From the NCBI GenBank assembly GCA_021502835.1, contig JAKFGP010000060.1, positions 11,716 through 75,715 on the forward strand: a stretch of 64,000 nucleotides of DNA. Direction: 5' to 3'. The position numbers were made by a program, and so were the translations under genes. How positions within the stretch are numbered: position 1 is the first letter of the stretch; every line of letters starts with the position of its first letter. The stretch is from Streptomyces thinghirensis (GTDB lineage Bacteria; Actinomycetota; Actinomycetia; Streptomycetales; Streptomycetaceae). Of this stretch, positions 53,322-62,521 are shown in pieces. Below the pieces are notes generated by a model that saw only the letters and a program-made list of their open reading frames with translations, was not told the DNA's origin and searched no databases.

Positions 53322-54168
53322 GTGAAGGAAGCCATACCGCTCAGCCGCGTCACGGACCACGGCACCGCCAAGCTCATGCCCGACGTCGACCGGAAGCGGG
53401 CCTGGCTGCTCACCGTCGACGGGGCGCCGCAGTCGTACGTCGACCTGGACGAGCCGGCGCACCTGGAGTTCGAGTACACGCGCCGGTTCGGCCACGTCCT
53501 GAACACGGTCGCCGAGCCGGGGCGCGCGCTGGACGTACTGCACCTCGGCGGCGGCGCGTTCACCCTGCCCCGGTACCTGGCCGCCACCCGGCCCGGCTCC
53601 CGCCAGGACGTCGTGGAGGCCGACCGGGGGCTGCTGGACCTCGTCGCCGAGCACCTGCCGCTGCCGGACGGCGCGGGCATCACCGCGCACGGCGCCGACG
53701 CCCGCGCCTGGCTGGAGGCCGCACCCGCCGACTCGGCCGACGTCGTGGTCGCCGATGTCTTCGGAGGCTCACGGGTGCCGGCGCACCTGACCTCCGTCGC
53801 CTACGCCCGGGAGGCGGCGCGGGTCCTGCGCGCCGACGGCGTGTGCGTGGCCAACCTGGCCGACTCGCGCCGTTCACCTTCCTGCGCCCGCAACTGGCCG
53901 GGTTCGCCACGCTCTTCGAGGAGCTGGCGCTGATCGCCGAGCCGGGGGTGCTGCGCGGACGCCGCTTCGGCAACGCCGTCCTCGTCGCCGCCCACCGGCC
54001 GATCGACACGGCCGCGCTGGCCCGGCGCACCGCCGCCGACGCCTTCCCGGCCAGGGTCGAGCACGGGCCCGCGCTGCGGAACCTCATCGGCGACGCGCGG
54101 CCGGTGCGCGACGAGGACGCCGTACCGTCGCCCGAGCCCTCCCGCCGGGGGCGTTCGGCGTCGGCTGA
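53322..54168 (+). CDS. Spermidine-synthase-like SAM-fold protein
   Basis: About 280 residues. A beta-hairpin N-terminal domain is followed by a Rossmann-type fold: GRALDVLHLGGGAFTLPRYL, RQDVVEADRGLLDLVAEHLP, ADSADVVVADVFGGSRVPAH and REAARVLRADGVCVANLAD. The pattern (LGGGAFTLP and an acidic residue after beta-2) matches the actinomycete spermine/spermidine-synthase-like family, which often lacks proven aminopropyltransferase activity. Breaks near 53870 and 54140; corrected, it ends EPPAGAFGVG. The GTG at 53322 has a weak ribosome site. Function is uncertain. Confidence 0.82.
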
Positions 54169-54180
54169 GCGGTGCGCGCC

Positions 54181-55208
54181 CTACGAGTCGGTCGGCGGTT
54201 CCTCGGTGAGGCGCACGGTGCTCAGGATCTTCTGGATCGTCGCCTCCGGGACCTCCTCGTCGACGCCCTTGGCGCCGTACAGGTTCCAGGTGACGAAGTC
54301 GCCCGCGCTGTTCTTGAAGGCGAAGGTGATCGCCTTGCCCTCGCTGTCGCACTTCCCCTTCTGGGGCGTGCCCTGCGAGTACGCCGTGATGACGCTGCCC
54401 TTGATGCCGGACGTCGTGGTGTACGCCTTCGGCTTGCCGTATTTCACGCTCTTCTTGTCCGGCTGGGTGTAACCGCCGAAGATCCACCAGGGCACCCGCG
54501 TCTCGGCCGCCATGTCGGTGTCCTTGGCGCCGCTCTCACCGCGGGTACCGGTGGTGGCGAGGGCGGTGCTCTCCTTGCGGCCGTCCTTGTTCTCGTCGGT
54601 CGTGCACCACCTCGGACTTCAGGTAGGCCGGGGCGGTGACCGTGGTGCGGTCGGTCTTGCCCTTCTCCTCCCACTCGAAGCCGACGCTGGTGTCGGTGCT
54701 GTCGATCTCCCAGTCGGCGGGCACGTCGAACATGGTGCCGAAGCGCGGGTTGGCGACGACCTTCCAGCCGTCGATGGTCGCCTTCAGCCCGTCGCCGCCC
54801 CGCGGGTTGTCCTCGTCGCCGGACGCGCTCGGGCCGGTGGACGGGGTCTCGGACTTGTCCGCGGACGCGCTCGCGGACGGCTTCTTGTCCTTGCCGTCGT
54901 CCGCCTGGTCGTCCTTGTCACCGCCCAGCACCAGGAACCCGGTGACACCGGCGGCCACCACCACGGCGAGCGCCGCGACGATCGCGACCACCTTCGTCCG
55001 GTTGCCGCCACCGCCACCGCCACCCCCGGGGACGGCTGCGGAGCCCCGGGGGGCTGCGGAGCACCCCACTGCTGCTGCCCCGTACGCGCCGGGCTGTTGC
55101 TGGTAGCCGGGCTGCTGATACGGATTCGGCTGCTGGTACCCCGGCTGCTGATACGGATTGTTCTGCGGGTTCTGCTTCGCCCCCGGGCGGCTGCTGTCCT
55201 GGCCACAT
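54181..55208 (-). CDS. Single-span membrane protein with Gln/Pro/Tyr-rich N-terminus (MWPG paralog A)
   Basis: About 340 residues. It starts MWPGQ, then a cytoplasmic low-complexity region of NPYQQPGYQQ-type repeats, then a membrane helix VVAIVAALAVVVAAGVTGFL, a Ser/Lys/Asp-rich linker (KPSASASADKSETPSTGPSA) and an extracytoplasmic domain beginning WKVVANPRFGTMFDVPADWE and ending ILSTVRLTEEPPTDS. The domain also has RVPWWIFGGYTQPDKKSVKY and KCDSEGKAITFAFKNSAGDF. Breaks near 55185, 55035 and 54608. It is a close paralog of the next gene. Function unknown; topology suggests a surface sensor or stress protein. Confidence 0.8.
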
Positions 55209-55293
55209 GAGAGGTCACCCTAATGCCGCCCAGGACACGATTCGGTCACCGGCCCTTGTCGGGGACGTACCGAAGTCGTGAACGCGCGTCCTT

Positions 55294-56249
55294 TCAGGAG
55301 TCCGCCGGCGTGAACTCTCTGACGGTGGCGGAGGATCTTCCGGACGGTGGCGTCCGGAACCTCGTCGCCGACGCCCGCGGCGCCGAAGAACGACCAGGGA
55401 GACGAGGTCGCCGTCGGCGCTTCGAAGGCGAACGTCGTCGCCTTGCCGTCCACGTCGCACTTGCCCTTCTTCTCGACCCCGGACGAACGGGAGGTGGCGA
55501 CACTGCCCTTGATGCCGGAGGCGGGTGGTGAAGGAGGTCACCGGTCCGGTCGTGACCTTGTCGCGGGCCGGCTGGGCGAAGGCTCCGTAGGCCCAGGCCG
55601 CCGAGTCGTTCCGGGCGATCTCCTCGGTGCCGCGCGCACCGTTGTTGCCGCGATGTGCCGGCGCTCGCCAGCGGTGTGTCGTCGACCCAGCCGTCCCGGT
55701 CGCTGTCCGCCGGAGACACCACTTCTCCTCGAGGACGGCCGGGGCGTTCATGGCGACCAGGGGCTTCTCCTCCGGGTCGTCGTCCTCCGCGACGTAGGTG
55801 ACCCAGGTGGGCGACTGCGGTACCAGAGGACGGTACGTCGAAGGCGATGCCATCGTCCGGGTTGGCCACGACACGCCAGCCCGCGACGGTCGGCTTCGGG
55901 CCGTCGTCCCCGCCCGCGGATCGTCGGCGGCCGACGCGGATGCCGAGGAGGAGGCGGTGGGGCCGGGCTCGGCCCGACCCTCGTTCCCGCCCAGAAGGAC
56001 GGCCCCGGTCACGGCGGCGGCCACCACGACGGCGCGGCGGCGACGACGGCAATGAGCTTCGTACGGCCGCCGGGACCCCGCCCGGGCGGCGGGGCGGCCG
56101 TGACCGTGGGTGCGTTCCAGGAGGCGGGTCGCTGCCCGGCGTACGGCGGTTGCTGCTGGTAACCGGGCTGCTGGTAGCCGGGCTGCTGGTACGGGTTGGG
56201 CTGCCGCGGGTCCGGGCCGCCGGCGGCGAGGCTGCTCTCCTGGCCACAT
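55294..56249 (-). CDS. Single-span membrane protein, MWPG paralog B
   Basis: About 318 residues and collinear with paralog A: MWPGEQ start, Pro/Gln/Tyr-rich repeats (NPYQQPGYQQPGYQQQPPYA, corrected), a membrane helix VVVAAAVTGAVLLGG, a Ser/Ala linker, and an outer domain with WRVVANPDDGIAFDVPS, VTYVAEDDDPEEKPLVAMNA, GKCDVDGKATTFAFEAP and ILRTVREFTPADS. Breaks near 56225, 56150, 56040, 55915, 55825, 55720, 55660, 55530 and 55400. It lies 85 bases upstream of paralog A on the same strand, so the two may be co-transcribed. Function unknown. Confidence 0.76.
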
Positions 56250-56319
56250 GGGCGGCAAGCATACGGCGATCATGACGGATGCCTGGCCCCAGGATGCTAC
56301 TCATGGGTAACCTGCTGTC

Positions 56320-56772
56320 ATGAGCGCAGATCAGATGTCGATCGGCGAGTTGCTCGCCGCCACGGTGCCGATGGTCCGGACCCTGAACCTCGAGTACCTG
56401 GAGACCACCCCGGAGAAGGCCGTACTGGCCCTTCCGGACCAGAGCGAGTACCGCAACCACGTCGGCGGACCGCACGCCGGAGCCATGTTCACGCTGGGCG
56501 AGTCGGCCAGCGGCGCGATCGTGCTCGCCGCCTTCGGCGACCAGCTCTCGCGGGCGGTGCCGCTGCCGGTCACCGCGGAGATCGCCTTCAAGAAGATCGC
56601 GCTCGGCCCGGTCACGGCCACCGCGACACTCGGCCGCCCCGTCGCCGAGGTCGTCGCGGAGCTGGACGAGGGCAGCCGCCCCGAGTTCCCGGTGAGCGTC
56701 GCCATCCAGCGCGAGGACGGTGCCGTGACCAGTGAGATGACCGTCATATGGACCCTGCGTCCCAACAGCTGA
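56320..56772 (+). CDS. DUF4442/PaaI-like hotdog-fold thioesterase
   Basis: Intact, 150 residues. Hotdog fold signs: YLETTPEKAVLALPDQSEYR, NHVGGPHAGAMFTLGESASG with the helix-start HAGAMF pattern, and VTAEIAFKKIALGPVTATAT. The Asn-His-x-x-Gly-x-x-His-x-Gly segment is typical of acyl-CoA thioesterase relatives. The substrate is unknown. A perfect hairpin terminator follows. It is divergent from the MWPG pair, with a 70-base gap. Confidence 0.85.
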   Translation: MSADQMSIGELLAATVPMVRTLNLEYLETTPEKAVLALPDQSEYRNHVGGPHAGAMFTLGESASGAIVLAAFGDQLSRAVPLPVTAEIAFKKIALGPVTATATLGRPVAEVVAELDEGSRPEFPVSVAIQREDGAVTSEMTVIWTLRPNS

Positions 56773-56790
56773 CGCCCGTCGAACCGGTAG

Positions 56791-56826
56791 CTTCCCGGGG
56801 CGCCTCGTTCGAGGCGCCCCGGGAAG
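56791..56826 (+). terminator. Perfect hairpin terminator after the thioesterase gene
   Basis: CTTCCCGGGGCGCCTC pairs perfectly with GAGGCGCCCCGGGAAG around a GTTC loop. Confidence 0.93.
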
Positions 56827-56879
56827 CGGCGCGAGACCCACCCGGAACGCATCAGGGACGCGAATCGGAGGGTCTGGCC

Positions 56880-57495
56880 TTGCACGTCCAGGAGTGGCTC
56901 GACACGGTGCCGCGGCGGCCGTCTACGCCGTCGTCGGACTGGTCATCGGTCTGGAGAGCCTGGGCATCCCCTTGCCGGGCGAGATCATCCTGGTCTCGGC
57001 GGCCCTGCTGTCCTCCCAGCACGGCGGCGTCGACCCGCTGGTCCTGGGCGCCTGTGCCAGCGCGGGCGCGGTGATCGGCGACTCCATCGGGTACGCCATC
57101 GGCCGCAAGAGCCGGCCGCTCCTGGCCTGGCTGGGCGGGAAATTCCCCAGGCACTTCAGCGAAGGGCACATCGCCACCGCCGAACGGTCCTTCCAGGTGG
57201 GGCATGTGGGCCGTGTTCTTCGGCCGCTTCGTCGCCCTGCTCCGCATCTTCGCGGGCCCGCTGGCCGGCGTGCTGCGGATGCCGTACTGGAAGTTCCTGA
57301 TCGCCAACGTCCTCGGCGGCATCGTCTGGGCGGGCGGCACCACCGCCGTCATCTACTACGTCGGTGTCGTCGCCGAGGTCTGGCTCAAGCGCTTCTCCGG
57401 CTGGGCCTGGTGGTGGCCGTGGGCATCGGCGTCGCGTCGATGCTGGTCCTGAAGCGCAAGGCGAAGAAGGCCCAGCCCCTCCCGCCGCCGAGTAG
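56880..57495 (+). CDS. DedA family membrane protein
   Basis: About 204 residues. DedA motifs: VGLVIGLESLGIPLPGEIIL, GACASAGAVIGDSIGYAIGR, FFGRFVALLRIFAGPLAGVL with the conserved FxRFxPxxR-like block, and MPYWKFLIANVLGGIVWAGG. DedA proteins scramble undecaprenyl phosphate and other lipids and support wall and membrane homeostasis. A TTG start follows GGAGG by eight bases. Breaks lie near 56915, 57198, 57405 and 57480; corrected, it ends AQPLPAAE before TAG. With uppP and lnt it adds to envelope genes in this half of the window. Confidence 0.88.
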
Positions 57496-57497
57496 AA

Positions 57498-57551
57498 GCG
57501 CCCCGGAAGGGGCGCGGGGAACTGCGCGACCAGCCACCTACAACCCGCGGA
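57498..57551 (+). repeat. Streptomyces-type intergenic repeat, copy 2 (forward)
   Basis: GCGCCCCGGAAGGGGCGC hairpin, then GGGGAACTGCGCGACCAGCC and ACCTACAACCCGCGG. It directly follows the DedA stop and precedes the convergent hexapeptide gene. It shares the hairpin and both flanks with the element at 53221-53300 in opposite orientation. Confidence 0.75.
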
Positions 57552-57558
57552 CGGCCTT

Positions 57559-58097
57559 CTACAGACCGCCCCCCACCGCTCCCCGATGCTCCACGGCCAG
57601 CGCCGCGTACATCGTGCCGTTCAGCGTGACCCCCTGACGCTCCTCCTCCGTCAGTTCCCGCCTCACCTTCGCCGGCACTCCCGCGACCAGCGAGCCCGGC
57701 GGCACCTCCATCCCCTGGGGCACCAACGCCTGCGCCGCGACCAGCGACCCGGCGCCGATCACCGCGCCGTTGAGGACCGTGGCGCCCATGCCGATCAGGC
57801 GGTCGTCCTCCACGGTCGCGCCGTGCACCACGGCGTTGTGCCCGATGGAGACGCGCTCGCCGACGGTGACGGGGAAGCCGGGGTCGGCGTGGAAGCGTGC
57901 AGTTGTCCTGGACGTTGCTGCTCGCGCCGACGGAGATCCGCTCGACGTCGCCGCGCACGCACCGCGCCGTACCAGACGCTCGCTCCCGCGTGGAGCGTCA
58001 CGTCCCCGATGACCGAGGACGTCGGCGCCACGAAGGCCTCCGCGTCCACCTTCGGGTCCTTGCCGCCGATGCCCGTGATCAGCGCCTGCTGCGTCAT
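57559..58097 (-). CDS. Gamma-carbonic-anhydrase-like hexapeptide protein
   Basis: About 178 residues of the left-handed beta-helix family that includes gamma carbonic anhydrases, PaaY and YrdA. Repeats: FVAPTSSVIGDVTLHAGASV, WYGAVVRGD, ISVGASSNVQDNCTLHADPG and SIGHNAVVHGATVEDDRLIG with metal-binding His at H-A, GHNAVVHG positions. Corrections are needed near 57955 and 57900. Two ATGs adjoin at 58100 and 58097; GGAGG spacing favours the second. True carbonic anhydrase activity cannot be inferred from fold alone. Confidence 0.87.
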
Positions 58098-58203
58098 CAT
58101 CGCCTCCTGCTCGGGTGATGTACGGCACCGTACGCCACCCGGTGGGGTGAAGATCAGAGGCCTCCGAAGTCTTGGCCGCACCACTGCCGACTACCGTGAG
58201 CGG

Positions 58204-59007
58204 GTGCCGAAGCGCAAGAACACGCATCCGTCCTGGCGGAGCCGCCTCGCGCAGCAGGCCGTCCACGCCGGCTGGGCCTGGGTGCAGCGCACCGGCTCCG
58301 TCACCGCCGCGCACCCCGGACGCTTCCGCTTCGGGGCGCTGGGCACGGACACCCGTCTCGCCTTCCCGCTCGGCACGGTCTTCGGCGAGCCCTGGATCCA
58401 CGATCGGCGCCCACTGCATCATCGGCGAGCAGGTGACCCTGACCGCCGGACTCATGCCGACCTCGACCTCGGCCCCGAGCCCATCCTGCGCATCGGCGAC
58501 GAAGTGGTCCTCGGCCGCGGCAGCCACGTCATCGCGGACACCACGGTCACCATCGGCAGCGACTGCTACTTCGGTCCGTACGTCTACGTCACCTCCACCA
58601 ACCACTCCTACGACGACCCGCACCAGCCCATCGGCAAGCAGTGGCCCCCGGATGGACCCGGTGGAGATCGGCTCCGGCTGCTGGATCGGCACCGGCGCGG
58701 TGATCCTGCCCGGCGCGCGGATCGGGCGGAACGTGGTGGTCGCCGCCGGTGCCGTGGTCCGGGGCACGGTCCCCGACCACGCCGTGGTGGCGGGCGCGCC
58801 GGCCCGTGTCGTACGGCGCTGGACGCCCGGCGAGGGCTGGCAGCCGCCGCTGCGGACGCCGGCTCCGGTGCCGATCCCCGACGGGGTCACGCCGGGACAG
58901 CTGCGGGCGCTGTCGAAGCTGGACGACGAGGCGGTGGCCCGGCTCGCCGAGCTGGACGACCGGGCGGAAGGGCGGGCAGGCTCGCGGAGCCGGCCGCCGA
59001 GAGCTGA
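58204..59007 (+). CDS. Acyltransferase with left-handed beta-helix (hexapeptide repeats)
   Basis: About 265 residues. N-terminal RSRLAQQAVHAGWAWVQRTG is followed by hexapeptide repeats: GAHCIIGEQVTLTAGL, ILRIGDEVVLGRGSHVIADT, GSDCYFGPYVYVTSTNHSYD with a catalytic-type His, IGSGCWIGTGAVILPGARIG and HAVVAGAPARVVRRW. It resembles WbbJ/LacA-type O-acetyltransferases. The C-terminal 50 residues are extra and charged. Breaks near 58405, 58460 and 58655. The acceptor (sugar or envelope polymer) is unknown. GTG start at 58204. Confidence 0.86.
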   Translation: MPKRKNTHPSWRSRLAQQAVHAGWAWVQRTGSVTAAHPGRFRFGALGTDTRLAFPLGTVFGEPWIHDRRPLHHRRAGDPDRRTHADLDLGPEPILRIGDEVVLGRGSHVIADTTVTIGSDCYFGPYVYVTSTNHSYDDPHQPIGKQWPPDGPGGDRLRLLDRHRRGDPARRADRAERGGRRRCRGPGHGPRPRRGGGRAGPCRTALDARRGLAAAAADAGSGADPRRGHAGTAAGAVEAGRRGGGPARRAGRPGGRAGRLAEPAAES

Positions 59008-59114
59008 CGGCGGCGGACTCGGTGCCGCCCGTTCGCCGACACGCCTGTATGCCGGGACGCCCGTACGCCGAGACGACCGTTCGCGGTGCCGGGAGCTGTT
59101 GTTAGCGTGCGGCC

Positions 59115-59673
59115 ATGCACGCACCCATCGGAAAGCTTCGACAACGCCGCGCCCGCTCCGGACGCCCTCGACGAGCTGACCCGGCCGGTCGCCGACGCCG
59201 TACGCCACTGGCGCGGGAGCGTCCCCGCCGACCAGATCGTCTACGTCGACACCGACCCGGAGTGGGCCGACACCGCCACCTTCGTCGAGCACTACGGCCG
59301 TGAGTTGCTCGAACAGTCCGCCAACTGCGTGGTGGTCACCGGCAAGCGGGGCGGCGGCACGACGCTGGCCGCCTGTGTGGTGCTCTCCACCACCCGGGTC
59401 GACGTCAACGGTGTCGTACGCCGCCACCTCGGCGCGCGCAAGGCCTCCTTCGCCTCGATGGACACGGCGACCGGCGAGACCGGCATGGAGTACGGGGGCA
59501 TCACCCCCGTCGGCCTGCCCGGCGACTGGCCCGTGCTGGTGGACTCGGCCGTGGTCGACCTGCCGTACGTCCTCGTCGGCGGCGGACGCCGGCGCGGCAA
59601 GCTGCTGGTGCCGGGCAAGGCCTTCGCGGAGCTGCCGGGAGCCGTGGTACTGGAGGGGCTGGGCGTCGCCTGA
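59115..59673 (+). CDS. YbaK/EbsC family protein (aminoacyl-tRNA deacylase-like)
   Basis: About 185 residues. Members bind or hydrolyse mischarged aminoacyl-tRNAs. Visible: DQIVYVDTDPEWADTATFVE, QSANCVVVTGKRGGGTTLAA with the conserved Lys, VVLSTTRVDVNGVVRRHLGA, RKASFASMDTATGETGMEYG, and ITPVGLPGDWPVLVDSAVVD. An extra A near 59142 breaks codon 9; corrected, the start is MHAPIGSFDNAAPAPDALDE. It ends five bases before the convergent CDF gene. Specificity (Cys-tRNAPro or other) is not predictable. Confidence 0.9.
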
Positions 59674-59678
59674 CCTCT

Positions 59679-60741
59679 TCACGCGGTGGCGTGGTGGGCC
59701 AGCGCCAGGTGCGGGGTCCGTCTCGCCCGGAGCCGGTGCCGGGTCGGCGTGGACCAGGGCGGCGGTGAGGCGCGGGACGGCGTGCAGCAGGGCGTGCTCC
59801 GCGTCGACGGCGATGCGATGGGCCTGCCGGACCGTCGCCTCGCCGTCCACCACCAGGGCCACCTCGGCGCGCAGCCGGTGCCCGATCCAGCGCAGCCGCA
59901 GCTCACCCACCCCGCGCACGCCGGGTACCTCGGCCAGTACGCGCTCGGCCCGGTCCACCAGCGCCGGATCGACGGCGTCCATCAGGCGCCGGAACACCTC
60001 GCGCGCCGCGTCCCGCAGGACCAGCACGATCGCGGCCGTGATCGCCAGCCCGACGACCGGGTCGGCGAGTCGCCATCCCAGCGCCGCGCCGCCCGCGCTC
60101 AGCAGCACGGCCAGTGACGTGTAGCCGTCCGTCCGGGCGTGCAGACCGTCGGCGACCAGTGCGGCGGAGCCGATCGACCGGCCCACGCGCATCCGGTATC
60201 GGGCCACCCACTCGTTCCCGGCGAAGCCGACCAGGGCGGCGACGGCCACCGCCGGGACGTGCGCGACCGGGCGCGGGTCGAGCAACCGGTCCACCGCCGT
60301 CCACGCCGCCAGGACCGCGGACGCGGCGATCGTCAGCACGATGACGACGCCCGCGAGATCCTCCCGCCCGCCCGTAGCCGTACGTGAAGCGCCGGGTGGC
60401 CGCGCGCCGGCCCAGGACGAAGGCGATGCCCAGCGGTACGGCGGTCAGCGTCGCGGTGTTGTGCACCGTGTCGCCGAGCAGGGCCACCGACCCGGAGACC
60501 ACCACCACGGCCGCCTGTGCCGCCGCCGTCGCGCCGAGCACCGCCAGCGACACCCACAGGGCGCGCGCAGTCCACGGGCCGAGGACTCCAGCGCCGGGTC
60601 CAGCTTGTCGGCGCTCTCGTGGGAAGTGCGGGGAGAGGCGGTGCGCGAGGCGGCGCCACGGGCGGGTGGGGGGTGGTGGCCGGGGGTGTGGACATCGTCG
60701 TCGTGGTGCTGGTGCTGGTGCTGACGGTGCGGGTCGCTCAC
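59679..60741 (-). CDS. CDF family divalent metal cation exporter, His-rich N-terminus
   Basis: About 353 residues. The first 20 residues are His/Asp-rich (SDPHRQHQHQHHDDDVHTPG), a probable metal-gathering tail. Six membrane segments follow: SLAVLGATAAAQAAVVVVSG, SVALLGDTVHNTATLTAVPL with the HN..D metal site in the second span, and ALVADGLHARTDGYTSLAVL with H-x3-D in the fifth. A cytoplasmic C-terminal domain contains VGELRLRWIGHRLRAEVALV. Breaks near 60570, 60370 and 59715. It is divergent from an ArsR gene and is probably a Zn/Co/Ni exporter under its control. Confidence 0.9.
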
Positions 60742-60803
60742 GGGGGTGCCCCTTCCGGTGGTCCGGTGCGGTGGTGGACTCCCTGCGTCCAGCAGACCAT
60801 TAT

Positions 60804-60826
60804 GTGCGTATGCGCTACGCATGCAC
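60804..60826. promoter_or_regulatory. Candidate ArsR operator overlapping its own start
   Basis: ATGCG-CTA-CGCAT (60810-60822) is an inverted repeat, flanked by outer half-sites GTGC (60804) and GCAC (60823-60826). It overlaps the ArsR start codon and is preceded by CATTAT, a -10-like element, within the divergent gap to the metal exporter. Confidence 0.5.
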
Positions 60827-61171
60827 CTGTCACCTGCGGACGATGCGCACCCGCGCACCCCCGGCGAGGGAGCAGTTCGCGCTCGCCGCCGAGGTCCTCG
60901 CCCTGCTCGGCGACCGCACCCGCCTGACCCTGCTGCACGCCCTGACCGCCGGGGAGGCGCTGACGTCACCACCCTGACCGAGACGATGCGGTGCCGCCCG
61001 GCCGCGGTCAGCCAGCACCTGGCCCGGCTGCGGCTCGCGGGGCTCGTGAGCACCCGGAAGGAGGGGCGGCGGGTCGTGTACGCGCTGCGTGACGGGCACC
61101 TGCGCCGCCTGGTCGACGAGGCGCTGAACGTGGCCGACCACCGGCTCGGCGACCGGCCGCTCCACGACTGA
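60810..61171 (+). CDS. ArsR/SmtB family metal-responsive repressor
   Basis: About 120 residues. Winged helix: AREQFALAAEVLALLGDRTR, LTLLHALTAGEADVTTLTET and CRPAAVSQHLARLRLAGLVS then TRKEGRRVVYALRDGHLRRL. The N-terminus contains Cys-Thr-Cys-His (RYACTCHLRT), a plausible extra metal site, while the usual ELCVCDL motif is absent. One base is missing near 60963. The ATG at 60810 has no ribosome site, consistent with a leaderless message from the CATTAT element. It likely represses the divergent CDF exporter until Zn2+ or a similar ion binds. Confidence 0.87.
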
Positions 61172-61180
61172 GAGGTCGTC

Positions 61181-62383
61181 TCAGCCGCCGGTACGAGGCG
61201 CCGAGGTACTGCTCGGCGAACGCAGCCGCCGCCACGGGCGAGTCGAACAGCCGCCGCAGCCGGGCCAGCGCGGCGCCCGCGCGCGGTACGGGTCGCCCGA
61301 CGCCGTGCCGTGGTACATCTCCCGCGAGCCACTCGGAGAACTCCTGGGATCCCGCCCGGGCGAGACACGTGCCCGAGTAGCCGGACAGGCCGGCGTCGTC
61401 GCCCTTCGTGAGGCGGGCGACCAGCCCGTCGCCGAGCAGGAAGGCGTCGTGCAGGGCGAGGTTCAGGCCCTTGGCGGCGATGGGGGCGGTGAGGTGGGCC
61501 GCGTCCCCGGCCGGGAAGAGACGCCCGTGGGCCATGGGCTCGACGACGTAGCCGTGCATGTCCAGGACGCGTCTCTCGATCAGCCGCCCCTCCTTGAGCG
61601 GTGCGCGCCGACCGCGCCGAGCCGTTCCCGACTCCGCCCAGACCCGCTCGTGCGGCCAGTTCTCCGGGTCGTCGCCCGGCGGGCACTGGAGGTAGTAGCG
61701 GGTCACCTGGGGGCTGCGCGCCATGTGTCCGGCGAAACCGCGCGGATGCATGCCGAAGACGACACAGTCCGAGGACGGCGGCGCCTCCGCCAGCAGCGCC
61801 AGCCAGCCGACGCCGTAGTCGTGGCGTGCGACACGGACGCGATCGGGCGGCAGCGCGGCCCGCGACACCCCGCGCGCACCGTCGCAACCGGCGACGAAGC
61901 CGGCTTCCACGACACGCCGTTCACCGGAACCGGGGCACGTGTACGACACCGACGGCCGGCCGGACTCCAGCCCGTGCAGGCCGACGTCCCGTACGCCGAA
62001 CCGGATCTCCCCCGCCCCGCACGTCCGCGTACTCCCGGACCAGGTCCGTCACCAGGAACTGCTGCGGATAGATGAAGTGGTGACGGCCGGTCAGCCCGGT
62101 GTCCCCGAACCGGTACCGCGCCCCGTCGAACCGGAACTCGCACTCGGTGTGCGCCTGCGCCCGTTCCAACAGGTTCCGCGCCAGTCCGCGCCGTTCCAGC
62201 CCGCGTACGGCCCACTCCTCGATGACCCCGGCGCGGGGCCGCCGCTCGATGAACTCCCGGGTCCCGGTCTCCAGGACCAGACAGTCGACGCCCGCCGCGC
62301 GCGAGGATGTTGCCGACGGTGAGCCCGGCGGGGCCGGCGCCCACGACGACGACCGAAAAGTGTTGTGAAACACGTTGTGGCAC
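61181..62383 (-). CDS. pobA: 4-hydroxybenzoate 3-monooxygenase-type flavoprotein
   Basis: About 395 residues. FAD GxGxxG in VSQHFSVVVVGAGPAGLTVG, RPRAGVIEEWAVRGLERRGL, the substrate region RFDGARYRFGDTGLTGRHHF with IYPQQFLVTDLV, VAGCDGARGVSRAALP (DG motif), and GRLFPAGDAAHLTAPIAAKG with LNLALHDAFLLGDGL. The HDYGVGWLALLAEAPPSSDC block is typical of PobA. It converts 4-hydroxybenzoate to protocatechuate with NAD(P)H. Breaks near 62310, 62025, 61600, 61315 and 61205. No pobR or pca gene is nearby. GTG start at 62383; the last codons are uncertain. Confidence 0.9.
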
Positions 62384-62521
62384 ACGGAGTCGCCGCGGGG
62401 GAGGCTGCGTTCACCCGAAACATTATGTCGGCGGCACGCGGCCCACGGGAATGCTCCGGGCGGGCCGCCCGCGCGGAAAAACACCTGGCAGGTCGGTGCC
62501 GGCGCGGCTATGCTCCCCGCG

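Noticed and set aside
57559..60339. A 926-codon minus-strand open frame
   Set aside because: It joins fragments of the carbonic-anhydrase-like gene and the CDF gene through antisense of the acyltransferase and YbaK genes; only the two ends are real coding.
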